From assembly GCA_016212735.1 (NCBI GenBank), contig JACRDZ010000115.1, positions 1 through 6,157 of the forward strand: a stretch of DNA of 6,157 bases, read 5' to 3'. A model generated the notes under the pieces. It ran no database searches and was not told the DNA's origin. It saw only the letters and a list, made by a program, of their open reading frames with translations. Positions 1 to 6,157 of the stretch are shown here, one piece after another. Made by a program: the position numbers and the translations under genes. The stretch is from Candidatus Firestoneibacteriota bacterium (lineage in GTDB: Bacteria; JACRDZ01). The stretch's first letter is position 1; each line of letters begins with the position of its first letter.

Positions 1-1794
1 ATTATTTTTTAATTCAGGATCTGCAAGCTCTTTAGGATTCCACGATCCGCTAATAGTGCGTTCAGGTAATCCATTATGCAGAAAATCCATATCAAGGTTG
101 CAGACAATTTCATTATTAAAATATATTATAAGTTTTTTGTTTTCTGTAATACGTCCCAATACTGTGCTTTCAACGTTATAATCATTAAAAATCTTTTGAA
201 CTGCTTTAAGATTTAATGGATCTATTGCAAGTACCATACGTTCTTGAGATTCAGATACCCATATTTCCCATGGGGCAAGACCGGGATATTTCAAAGGCGC
301 TTTTTCAAGATATATTTCTGCTCCTCTATTGCTTGCCATTTCACCGACAGCAGAAGAAAAACCTCCTGCACCGCAGTCTGTAATAGCGCAAATATATCCT
401 TTATCCCTGATTTTTAATATTGCATCAAACAGGCGTTTTTCTTCAATTGGATTACCTATCTGGACTGCACCGCTGGATATTTTTTCTGTTCTGTCAGTCA
501 TTGCACCTGAAGAAAAAGTTGCTCCATGAATACCATCACGGCCAGTTTTACCTCCTGCAGTTATAATTAAATCTCCATTAACAGGGGCACCTTTATGTGC
601 ATATTTAACAGGTATAAGTCCGTATGCACCAACAATTACAGAAGGTTTAGCAATCCAGCCAGTACTATTTCTCTGGTAAAAATGCAAAGAACCGTTAATT
701 GTTGGGATTCCCATTCTATTCCCGTAATCTTTAACCCCTCTAACTATCTCCTTTAATAAGCGGCGCGGATGAATACATCCTGGGGGGACATCTTCCTGCG
801 GAAGATCATGCGGAGCAAAACAGAAAATATCTGTAGAAGCAATTACTTTTGCACCTTTCCCTGTTCCAGCAATATCGCGGAATACTCCCCCTGACCCTGT
901 CATTGCACCTCCATAAGGTTCAATCGCACTTGGAGAGTTATGTGTCTCAACTTTACCGCAAATTGCCCATTTCCCAAAATATTTAATTACACCAGAATTG
1001 TCATGAAATACTGAAATTACACGTTTGGAATTAATGTTGTTTGTTGCATCTTTTATTCTGCTCATTAAAGAAGGTTGTTTTACCCCATTTATAATTAAAT
1101 TTGCATTAAATGTTTTGTGATTGCAGTGTTCAGACCATGTTTGAGCGAGTGTTTCCAGTTCAACATCTTTTGGATCACGACCCAGTTTTTTAAAATAATC
1201 CTGAATGGTCTTCATTTCAGAAAGATTGAGCCAGAGCTTATCTTCACTTAAATTAATCAATTCTTCGTCAGACAGACTGCGAATAGGGATAATGGCTGTT
1301 GGAGACGGAGTACTTCCAAGAAGAAGTGTTTTTTCAGAGTCTGTTACACGGTGCTCTATTATTTTATTCATAAGAAGTTTATCAGTAATAATATTAATTT
1401 CATTATCAGTTGGATAACCATCAAAAATATATTTCTTCCCTGTTCCAGCCATAACTAAACCTTCGATCCCAATATCTTTAACTGCGCATAATATAGACTC
1501 TACTTCAGTATTCATAACACCAGGATTTAAAGCAATTTCTACTGTTTTTCTTTTGTCTGGTTTAATAACATGTGAATCTAATGAATATTCCTGCCATATA
1601 TCTTCAACAAGAATTTTTTGTATTATGTCGTTTAGAATATTATTATCGTTTATACCTTCGAGTTTAAATATTTTAACTACTCTAAGCCCCCAGATTGAGG
1701 AAATCCCTAATGAATTTATATCATGTAAAAGATTGATTGCTTCAGAATCAAGGAAATCAAATTTTGTTGCAACTTCTATTCTATGAATAGACAT
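1..1794 (-). CDS. purL: Phosphoribosylformylglycinamidine synthase, PurSSL-type, 3' end missing
   Basis: This gene converts FGAR, glutamine and ATP to FGAM in cytosolic purine synthesis. The window holds 598 uninterrupted N-terminal codons and the rest lies off the left edge. Motifs match the PurL/AIRS fold in order: TWSEHCNHK (219-227, with the conserved SEHC), KVETHNSPSAIEPYGG (281-296) followed by TGSGG and RDI (299-308), YGNRMGIPTINGS (357-369), GGKTGRDGIHGATF (414-427), TDCGAGGFSSAVGEMA (472-487) and VSESQERMVLAI (513-524). Before this core are two PurS-like segments, about 1-72 and 83-152; the second has the typical ALNPGV start. Small PurL relies on a separate PurS subunit, so this looks like a fused form. 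The ATG at 1794 is supported by AAGGA (1804-1808) nine bases upstream. The gene begins 16 bp after htpG, with no visible terminator between, so it is probably co-transcribed. The identity is firm. Whether a glutaminase domain (PurQ) is also fused cannot be seen. Confidence 0.95.
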   Translation of the reverse strand, partial: MSIHRIEVATKFDFLDSEAINLLHDINSLGISSIWGLRVVKIFKLEGINDNNILNDIIQKILVEDIWQEYSLDSHVIKPDKRKTVEIALNPGVMNTEVESILCAVKDIGIEGLVMAGTGKKYIFDGYPTDNEINIITDKLLMNKIIEHRVTDSEKTLLLGSTPSPTAIIPIRSLSDEELINLSEDKLWLNLSEMKTIQDYFKKLGRDPKDVELETLAQTWSEHCNHKTFNANLIINGVKQPSLMSRIKDATNNINSKRVISVFHDNSGVIKYFGKWAICGKVETHNSPSAIEPYGGAMTGSGGVFRDIAGTGKGAKVIASTDIFCFAPHDLPQEDVPPGCIHPRRLLKEIVRGVKDYGNRMGIPTINGSLHFYQRNSTGWIAKPSVIVGAYGLIPVKYAHKGAPVNGDLIITAGGKTGRDGIHGATFSSGAMTDRTEKISSGAVQIGNPIEEKRLFDAILKIRDKGYICAITDCGAGGFSSAVGEMASNRGAEIYLEKAPLKYPGLAPWEIWVSESQERMVLAIDPLNLKAVQKIFNDYNVESTVLGRITENKKLIIYFNNEIVCNLDMDFLHNGLPERTISGSWNPKELADPELKNN

Positions 1795-1803
1795 ACCTTT
1801 ATA

Positions 1804-1808
1804 TCCTT
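1804..1808 (-). promoter_or_regulatory. Ribosome binding site of purL
   Basis: AAGGA on the minus strand lies nine bases before the ATG at 1794, within the 16-bp gap after the htpG stop. A second AAAGG abuts the ATG and is too close to serve. This site decides the start of purL. Confidence 0.7.
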
Positions 1809-1810
1809 AT

Positions 1811-3652
1811 CTACTTTGTAGCTTCTTCCATAAGTTCTGTCATTCTTTTTATGAAATCTGTTGATGAAGTAAGATCCCCGTCTAAAAATAATGCTCCATC
1901 ATAAAGCTGATGTATACATTTTTTCAGTAATGGACTATTTTTATCAGCAATGTATATTCTCGATAAATTTCTTATTAATGGATGCGACAGATTAATTTCA
2001 AGTATTTTTTTTGAACCAAAAGTTTCTTTGTTCATCATTTTCATCATTTTTTCGATCTGTGGATCCATTGCGTTTTTTCCAACAACAAGTGTAACAGCTG
2101 AATCAACAAGTCTTTTTGATATTACAACATCTTCTATTTTTTCTTTTAAAGTTTCCTTAAATAAAGATATAAGAGATTTCGATAGATTATCATCCGGTTT
2201 CTCTATTTTATCTTCCGGCATTAAATCAATATCTGCTTTATCAATTGATTTAATAGATTTTTTATCATATTCAATTAGAGTTGGTACAATAAAAATATCA
2301 ACAGGTTCCGTCAGTAATAATACTTCGATGCTATTTTTCTTAAAATATTCAAGATTAGGATTTTTTTCCAGATCATCTCTTTTTTCACCTGAAAGATAAT
2401 ATATCTCTTTCTGGTTTTCTCTCATGCGTGATACATAATCTTTTAATGAAACGAGTTCATCTTTTTTTAATAAAGTTGATTCAAATCTTAAAAGTTCAAT
2501 TATTTTATCTCTATTTGAGTAATCACTATTTACGCCTGTTTTCATAAGAGGACCAAAGCTCTTATAGAACTGCTCATATTTTTTAGGTTCAGTATTTGCC
2601 ATATCCTGCAGGTGAGCAAGAATTTTTGCGATTATAGCATTTTTGATTTTTATCATTACTGGACTTTTCTGGGTTACTTCTCGAGAAATATTTAAAGGCA
2701 AATCAATGGTATCGACAACACCTTTGGTAAATCTAAGATATTCTGGAAGAATATCTTTACAATCATCTTGAATTAGTATTTTATTTGAATAAAGATTAAT
2801 GGATTTTATATCTCTAATTCTTAAAAAATCAAAAGGCGCTCTATTTGGAATAAACAGAAGAGCTTTGAAATTTACTGCTCCTTCAACAGAGATATGAAGA
2901 TGAGATAGAGGATCATCAAAATCATTAGTAATAAATTTATAAAACTCATTAAGCTCATTTTCCTTGAGGTCACTGGATTTTTTATACCACAATGCACTTA
3001 CTGTATTTACTTTTTCTTTTTTAAGATAGATAGGGAAATCAGCAAAGTTGGAATATTTATTTATTATCTCTTTTATTTTATATTCTTCTGCAAATTCTTT
3101 TGCAGTATCTTTTAATTTAAAGGATATTTTTGTACCTCTGTCTTTTTTTTCGATTTCTTCTATTGTATATGTTCCTTCACCTTTTGATTTCCACATATAT
3201 CCTTTTGAATTTGTATCTGCATAACGTGTTTCTATAGTAACTTCATCTGTAACCATGAAAACAGAATAAAAACCAACCCCGAATTTTCCAATTAAATTTT
3301 CATCAACAGGTTTATTTTCTTCCTTTAATTTATTAACAAACTCCAGAGTCCCGGATTTTGCAACTGTACCAATGTTATTTATAATCTCTTCTTCTGTCAT
3401 TCCGATACCATTATCTTCAATATAAAACGTATGTTCTTTAGAATCTATGTCGATCTTTATTAAAAGTTCTGCATCAGGATCTATAATGCTCCCGTCTGTA
3501 AGCTTCTTAAATTTTAATTTGTTTAAAGCATCAGAAGCATTTGAAATAAGTTCTCGTAAAAACACCTCCGGATGCGTATAAAGTGAATGAATAATAATAT
3601 CAAGAAGTTGTTTCATTTCAGCTTTGTATTCATATTTATTCTGCGTTCCCAT
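1811..3652 (-). CDS. htpG: Hsp90-family molecular chaperone HtpG
   Basis: HtpG is a cytosolic, ATP-driven homodimeric chaperone that remodels client proteins, often together with DnaK. The 613 residues match the usual bacterial length (about 620-640). The N-terminal GHKL ATPase domain has ELISNASDAL (34-43, with the catalytic Glu34 and Asn38), DNGIGM (80-85, adenine-binding Asp80), GTVAKSGT (95-102) and the glycine-rich lid GKFGVGFYS (122-130). The middle domain carries LNISREVTQ (320-328), whose Arg324 matches the ATP-contacting arginine of the family. The C-terminal dimerisation domain ends without an MEEVD tail, as expected for bacteria. The ATG at 3652 follows AAGGAG by seven bases. The start lies inside the end of htpX with a 17-bp overlap, which suggests translational coupling. 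No frameshift or missing catalytic residue was seen. Confidence 0.98.
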   Translation of the reverse strand: MGTQNKYEYKAEMKQLLDIIIHSLYTHPEVFLRELISNASDALNKLKFKKLTDGSIIDPDAELLIKIDIDSKEHTFYIEDNGIGMTEEEIINNIGTVAKSGTLEFVNKLKEENKPVDENLIGKFGVGFYSVFMVTDEVTIETRYADTNSKGYMWKSKGEGTYTIEEIEKKDRGTKISFKLKDTAKEFAEEYKIKEIINKYSNFADFPIYLKKEKVNTVSALWYKKSSDLKENELNEFYKFITNDFDDPLSHLHISVEGAVNFKALLFIPNRAPFDFLRIRDIKSINLYSNKILIQDDCKDILPEYLRFTKGVVDTIDLPLNISREVTQKSPVMIKIKNAIIAKILAHLQDMANTEPKKYEQFYKSFGPLMKTGVNSDYSNRDKIIELLRFESTLLKKDELVSLKDYVSRMRENQKEIYYLSGEKRDDLEKNPNLEYFKKNSIEVLLLTEPVDIFIVPTLIEYDKKSIKSIDKADIDLMPEDKIEKPDDNLSKSLISLFKETLKEKIEDVVISKRLVDSAVTLVVGKNAMDPQIEKMMKMMNKETFGSKKILEINLSHPLIRNLSRIYIADKNSPLLKKCIHQLYDGALFLDGDLTSSTDFIKRMTELMEEATK

Positions 3653-4880
3653 TCTTTATCTCCTTTTTTTTAATATTTAATTCTCTCCCACATCTTGGAC
3701 ATGATATAGTTTGTTTTCTAAAATCAGGCGGGGTTTTTATTTTAAGCCCGCAAATACACGTTAGAAATGTATATTTATTAATTGACATTATTAAATTACC
3801 GGTTTTTCTTATATCGTTTCCCCTGCTTCCTTCTTTTTGTTTTTCAAAAAAAGGTTCTCTTATTGATATAATATTTGTTTCCTTCAATCCTGATGCGGGT
3901 ATAATTTTGCTTGAAATGCCTTTGACATCTGAAAAAGCTTCCTGATAATTCACATAATTAACTCCTATAGACATACGTCTTAGAATATTGATTCTTTCTG
4001 TAATAGGCGGATGTGTGCTTGTAAGATCTGAAAGTTTCATTCCCTTTTCTTTTAAAGGATTTACAATATACATAGGAGCTGTTACTTTATTTGCACAACT
4101 AAGATTTTCTGTGGATTGCGATATTTTTTCCAGAGCTCCTGCCAGTCCTTCAGGATATCTTGTCAGTCTCACTGCTGTTGCATCAGCAAGATATTCTCTT
4201 TTTCTTGATAATGCAAAATATAGAAGACGCGCCATAATTGGCGCCAATATTGCAAATATAATTCCAATTATTAAAAGTATACTATTTCCATTTCCTTCTC
4301 TTGATTTTGAATCATATCTTCTTGATGAACTTGCAAAAAACAAGTTTCTTAAAAAAAGTTCTGATATAAGTGTAATACTTCCAAGAAGTACTCCTGCTAA
4401 TGTTACAAATTGAACATCTCTGTTCAGTATATGCGACATTTCATGAGCAACAACTCCCTGAAGCTCATCTCTGTTTAATTTTGTAAGTAATCCTGCTGTT
4501 ATTGCAACACTGCTTGATTCAGGTTTTAAACCTGTTGCAAACGCATTAGGAGCTATTTCAGGAATAATATATATATCTGGCATAGCAGGTAAACCTGATG
4601 CAATTTTCATTTCTTCCACAACATTAAAAAGTTCTGGATGATCTTCATGAGTAATTTTCTTAGCTTTACTAACCGCAAGAATTATAGAATCAGCAAAAAT
4701 ATAGCTGATAATAGTTAAAAATAACGAAAGTATCACAGCAAGGAACATACCTATGAAACCACCGTCCGGCGGAAATAAATATACCTGTCCAATGATATAT
4801 CCTGTTAAAATAAGACATATCCACAAAGCCGCATAAAGTACTGCTGATTTTCTTTTATTGGCTCGTATTAATTCCCACAT
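3636..4880 (-). CDS. htpX: HtpX-like M48 membrane metalloprotease with C-terminal zinc ribbon
   Basis: HtpX proteins are inner-membrane zinc proteases that degrade misfolded membrane proteins. The start MWELIRANKRKS is typical of the family. Hydrophobic stretches at about 13-35 and 42-70 form the N-terminal membrane hairpin; further ones lie at about 157-177 and 201-224. The zinc site is HEMSH (146-150) in the context VVAHEMSHILNRD, and the third ligand is probably Glu229 in KREYLADATAV. STHPPITERI (288-297) is the conserved downstream motif. Most HtpX proteins are near 290 residues; this one has 414. The added tail (about 310-414) ends in a CxC...CxxC cluster (Cys375, Cys377, Cys394, Cys397; ICG and CPRCG knuckles), which looks like a zinc ribbon. 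The ATG at 4880 follows AGGAG (4889-4893) by eight bases. It is the first gene of the operon with htpG and purL. Family assignment is firm; the role of the tail is unknown. Confidence 0.95.
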   Translation of the reverse strand: MWELIRANKRKSAVLYAALWICLILTGYIIGQVYLFPPDGGFIGMFLAVILSLFLTIISYIFADSIILAVSKAKKITHEDHPELFNVVEEMKIASGLPAMPDIYIIPEIAPNAFATGLKPESSSVAITAGLLTKLNRDELQGVVAHEMSHILNRDVQFVTLAGVLLGSITLISELFLRNLFFASSSRRYDSKSREGNGNSILLIIGIIFAILAPIMARLLYFALSRKREYLADATAVRLTRYPEGLAGALEKISQSTENLSCANKVTAPMYIVNPLKEKGMKLSDLTSTHPPITERINILRRMSIGVNYVNYQEAFSDVKGISSKIIPASGLKETNIISIREPFFEKQKEGSRGNDIRKTGNLIMSINKYTFLTCICGLKIKTPPDFRKQTISCPRCGRELNIKKKEIKNGNAE

Positions 4881-4888
4881 TATAAGGA

Positions 4889-4893
4889 CTCCT
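4889..4893 (-). promoter_or_regulatory. Ribosome binding site of htpX
   Basis: AGGAG on the minus strand, eight bases before the ATG at 4880. Its strength and spacing, together with the family-typical first residues, fix the start of htpX. Confidence 0.8.
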
Positions 4894-4929
4894 AACCCGA
4901 ATAGGCTCTAAAGAAAGGAATATTTCAGA

Positions 4930-4950
4930 TAAAGCAACGATCTAGCTTTA
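4930..4950. promoter_or_regulatory. Inverted repeat at the transcription start, candidate operator
   Basis: TAAAGC (4930-4935) and GCTTTA (4945-4950) are perfect 6-bp arms around a 9-bp spacer. The repeat begins at the last base of the -10 box and covers the expected start site, a classic repressor position. The 9-bp spacing recalls the HrcA/CIRCE element, but the arms do not match the CIRCE arms (TTAGCACTC). In an AT-rich leader, 6-bp arms can arise by chance, so this is tentative. Confidence 0.3.
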
Positions 4951-4978
4951 ATATAGCAAAATAATCAGAAATCGTCAA
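4950..4978 (-). promoter_or_regulatory. Predicted housekeeping (sigma-70 type) promoter of htpX-htpG-purL
   Basis: On the minus strand, a -35 box TTGACG (4973-4978) and a -10 box TATATT (4950-4955) are separated by exactly 17 bp. Each box differs from consensus at one or two positions. Transcription would start near 4943, giving a leader of about 63 nt before htpX. The boxes do not resemble a heat-shock sigma-32 promoter, even though htpX and htpG are stress genes, so any stress control would have to come from elsewhere, for example the overlapping inverted repeat. Confidence 0.7.
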
Positions 4979-5024
4979 CAAAGATTGTATTAAAGTATAG
5001 GAATTTCAAAGTTTGACCAATAAC

Positions 5025-5046
5025 GCCTCATAAATGAGGCAACTAC
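5025..5046 (-). repeat. REP unit 1 (promoter-proximal, minus orientation)
   Basis: The hairpin GCCTCAT-AA-ATGAGGC (5025-5040) is followed by AACTAC. Read on the minus strand this is GTAGTT and then the palindrome. The stem is perfect, 7 bp, with a two-base loop. Confidence 0.65.
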
Positions 5047-5057
5047 ATGTCATTGGT

Positions 5058-5079
5058 GTAGTTGCTCGATTTATCGAGC
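5058..5079 (+). repeat. REP unit 2 (plus orientation)
   Basis: GTAGTT (5058-5063) is followed by the hairpin GCTCGAT-TT-ATCGAGC (5064-5079). Length, head and loop equal unit 1, while the stem bases differ in matched pairs, so pairing is kept. Confidence 0.65.
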
Positions 5080-5168
5080 CTAATTTATTTGCCTTACTGC
5101 CTGATATGGGAAATTGACTAGTCCAATACCATAACAAATATGCTTATTTTCAAATCCTGAAATGATTC

Positions 5169-5354
5169 TTATTTTATTAATAAAGCTTCTTTTAATTCAT
5201 TTTCATCTATTTGTATATTATTAAAATCTATTTTTAAAAATCCTGTGTCAAATAATTTAGCTGAATTAAAATTAGCATTTTTTAAATCTGTTAAACTAAA
5301 ACTTGCAAACCTGAAATCTGATTCTTTAAAATCTGAATTTGAAAAATCGCAATT
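5169..5354 (-). pseudogene. Pentapeptide-repeat protein, C-terminal remnant
   Basis: The 61 readable codons show the five-residue periodicity of pentapeptide repeats (A/N-D/N-F/L-x-x), seen as CDFSN, SDFKE, SDFRF, ASFSL, TDLKN, ANFNS and AKLFD, followed by a non-repeat tail IDENELKEALLIK and a TAA stop. Such repeats form a right-handed quadrilateral beta-helix; the cellular role of this protein cannot be told from the fragment. There is no ATG, GTG or TTG in the frame. It is closed upstream by an in-frame TAA (5355-5357) within the outer arm of the hairpin at 5353-5393. The 5' part of the gene is therefore missing, cut at the repeat. It lies about 290 bp upstream of htpX and has no visible expression signals. 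Confidence 0.75.
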
Positions 5355-5393
5355 TTAACCACTGTCGACTGAAGTCGACAGTGGTAGTTAAAA
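5353..5393. repeat. Long near-perfect palindrome (41 nt hairpin), probable inserted element
   Basis: Perfect 13-bp arms (5358-5370 and 5373-5385) flank a two-base GA loop. Alternatively an 11-bp stem (5360-5370 with 5373-5383) continues past a 3-base GTA bulge (5384-5386) into a further 7 bp, TTTTAAC (5353-5359) with GTTAAAA (5387-5393). Each arm contains GTCGAC, itself palindromic. It is more GC-rich than its surroundings and separates two broken genes, which suggests a dispersed mobile palindrome rather than a local structure. There is no T-run after the stem on either strand, so it is not a standard terminator. It shares GTAGTT (5384-5389) with the REP units, but here this follows the hairpin. 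Confidence 0.65.
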
Positions 5394-5418
5394 AATGGGG
5401 TCTTGCAATATTACTTTT

Positions 5419-5989
5419 TTATTCCAGCTTAAATATTTTTATCAAAATTGATAAATCAACTTTTGTTAAACCTCCGTTATTTCCATCTGTTCCAACCCAT
5501 AGAATATTACCATCGATACATAAAGAATTTACATTTACTCCACAAATCCCATTATCTTGGGTTAGCAATTTGCTTTAATTCATTTATAAGAATTCTAAAT
5601 ATATTACCTTTTTTGCTTATAAACCATATCTCATTATTATTTTTCAAGAAACCCTTCAACTTAGAAATTATTAAAGGATTAGACCAACCATTTGAACTAA
5701 CATAATAAAGCCTTTCTTCCCAATTTAATGGCTTTTTATACATCGAAGTTGAAACATAAGCAGATTCTTTATCAATATTAAAAATAAATTGAATTCTTTC
5801 AAAAATTTCTGCACATGGTTTTTTAATAATTTCCAAATTTGGATTTTTAACCCAAATTACTGAACCTGTTTCAAATTGATAAGCTTCCATGGATATGGAA
5901 TCATGATTTTTTAATTCAATACTCTTACCAATTAAAACACCACCTTCCCATTCATCTTTTTTCAAATAATACAAAACATCAACTACCAA
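5419..5989 (-). pseudogene. Beta-propeller-like protein gene, frameshifted relic
   Basis: A 145-codon frame runs from a TTG at 5989 to a TAA at 5552. A second open stretch in another frame (5574 down to the TAA at 5419) continues the theme with TQDNGICGVNVNSLCIDGN and then ILWVGTDGNNGGLTKVDL. That second stretch resembles a blade of the two-component-regulator propeller (Reg_prop) type. The first frame has similar strand pairs, VIWVKNPNLEII and EIWFISKKGNIFRIL, so the two were probably one reading frame broken by a one-base change near 5560-5570. The upper frame stays open to 6016, but only the TTG at 5989 offers a start, with no convincing ribosome site; it overlaps the end of the antitoxin gene by 11 bp. 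Real propellers need more blades, so the protein is incomplete. An intact small 145-residue protein remains possible. Exact function is not recognised. Confidence 0.5.
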
Positions 5990-6157
5990 GTAAACATTTT
6001 TTAATGTAACCTTTAATTAAAGCCTGATAAGGAACATTAATCTCATTAGCTTCTTCTTTAAGCCTATTTAAAAGGAATTCCGGAATTCTTATTGATATTG
6101 ATCTTGCTGCTGGTTTTAAATTTGGAAAATTTACTCTCTTAAAATCGGATGATTCAA
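5979..6157 (-). CDS. Ribbon-helix-helix (CopG/BrnA-like) antitoxin, 5' end missing
   Basis: The last 58 codons and the TGA stop are present; the start lies off the right edge. The sequence VNFPNLKPAARSISIRIPE followed by FLLNRLKEEANEINVPYQ and ALIKGYIKK fits a ribbon-helix-helix fold: a short beta strand (RSISIRIP) that would enter the DNA major groove, then two helices joined by a turn (NVPYQ). The phrases FPNLKP and VPYQxLIK are typical of the CopG/COG5304-type antitoxins, including BrnA-like proteins, which bind their toxin and repress their own promoter. In BrnT-BrnA pairs the toxin gene comes first, so a toxin is expected just beyond 6157, but this cannot be seen. The domain appears intact. 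The downstream propeller-like frame overlaps its stop. Confidence 0.75.
   Translation of the reverse strand, partial: ESSDFKRVNFPNLKPAARSISIRIPEFLLNRLKEEANEINVPYQALIKGYIKKCLLGS

Larger units (their letters stand above)
5025..5079. repeat. REPIN-like element: two inverted GTAG-headed REP hairpins
   Basis: Two 22-nt units face each other around an 11-bp spacer (5047-5057). Each unit begins, reading outward from the spacer, with GTAGTTGC, and the terminal GC of that octamer opens a perfect 7-bp-stem hairpin closed by TT. The GTAG head followed by a palindrome is the signature of REP sequences mobilised by RAYT (TnpA-REP, Y1-family) transposases, and an inverted pair is a REPIN. The GTAGTTGC heads can also pair with each other (9-bp arms 5039-5047 and 5057-5065), so the single strand could fold into three adjacent hairpins. 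No RAYT gene is in the window. The element lies between the htpX promoter and the pentapeptide remnant, and no gene overlaps it. Confidence 0.7.

Noticed and set aside
1950..2399. Plus-strand open frame of 149 codons inside htpG
   Set aside because: It lies wholly within a clear Hsp90 gene on the other strand, with low-complexity composition and no family motifs. Other plus-strand frames inside htpX and purL were dropped for the same reason.
4930..4950. CIRCE element for HrcA
   Set aside because: The 9-bp spacing matches, but the arms do not resemble the conserved TTAGCACTC arms.
5016..5079. Three adjacent hairpins as a tRNA-like cloverleaf or riboswitch
   Set aside because: There is no closing acceptor stem and no anticodon or T-loop signature. 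ACCAAT (5016-5021) can pair with ATTGGT (5052-5057), but the GTAG-headed inverted layout explains the hairpins better.
5115..5142. Plus-strand promoter TTGACT with AATATG 17 bp later
   Set aside because: The -10 box is poor, and no plus-strand gene lies downstream.
5353..5393. Palindrome as a rho-independent terminator
   Set aside because: There is no T-run following the stem on either strand; the flanks are short A/T mixtures, which fit the outer stem.
5339..5705. Plus-strand open frames across the palindrome and the propeller relic
   Set aside because: They translate the palindrome and the antisense of blade-like sequence, with no ribosome site and no recognisable domain.

Overview
This is an AT-rich bacterial window (roughly one third G+C by eye). 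Every recognisable gene is on the minus strand, so the window reads from right to left. HtpG, an HtpX-type protease and a PurL point to a free-living bacterium. The sequence does not fix the phylum: the PurL with two PurS-like N-terminal segments and the HtpX with a zinc-ribbon tail look like those of some low-GC anaerobes, but this is only an impression.

Right end (about 5979-6157): the 3' part of a ribbon-helix-helix (CopG/BrnA-like) antitoxin gene, whose 5' end and likely toxin partner lie outside the window. Overlapping its end is a reading frame (to 5419) with beta-propeller-like blades. It is broken by one frameshift near 5560 and is probably a gene relic.

Middle (about 4881-5418): a non-coding and decayed zone. 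It holds a strong 41-nt hairpin (5353-5393) abutting a 5'-truncated pentapeptide-repeat gene remnant (5169-5354). It also holds a 55-bp pair of inverted GTAG-headed hairpins (5025-5079) laid out like a REPIN, the element mobilised by RAYT/TnpA-REP transposases. Next to it is a good housekeeping-type promoter (4950-4978, 17-bp spacer), overlapped by a perfect 6-9-6 inverted repeat that could be an operator.

Left two thirds (1-4880): a compact operon htpX > htpG > purL driven by that promoter. htpX (membrane zinc protease, with an added C-terminal zinc ribbon) overlaps htpG (Hsp90 chaperone) by 17 bp. purL starts 16 bp after htpG and runs off the left edge. The first two genes form a protein quality-control pair for membrane and cytosol. 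The third is purine biosynthesis, so its presence may simply reflect co-transcription.
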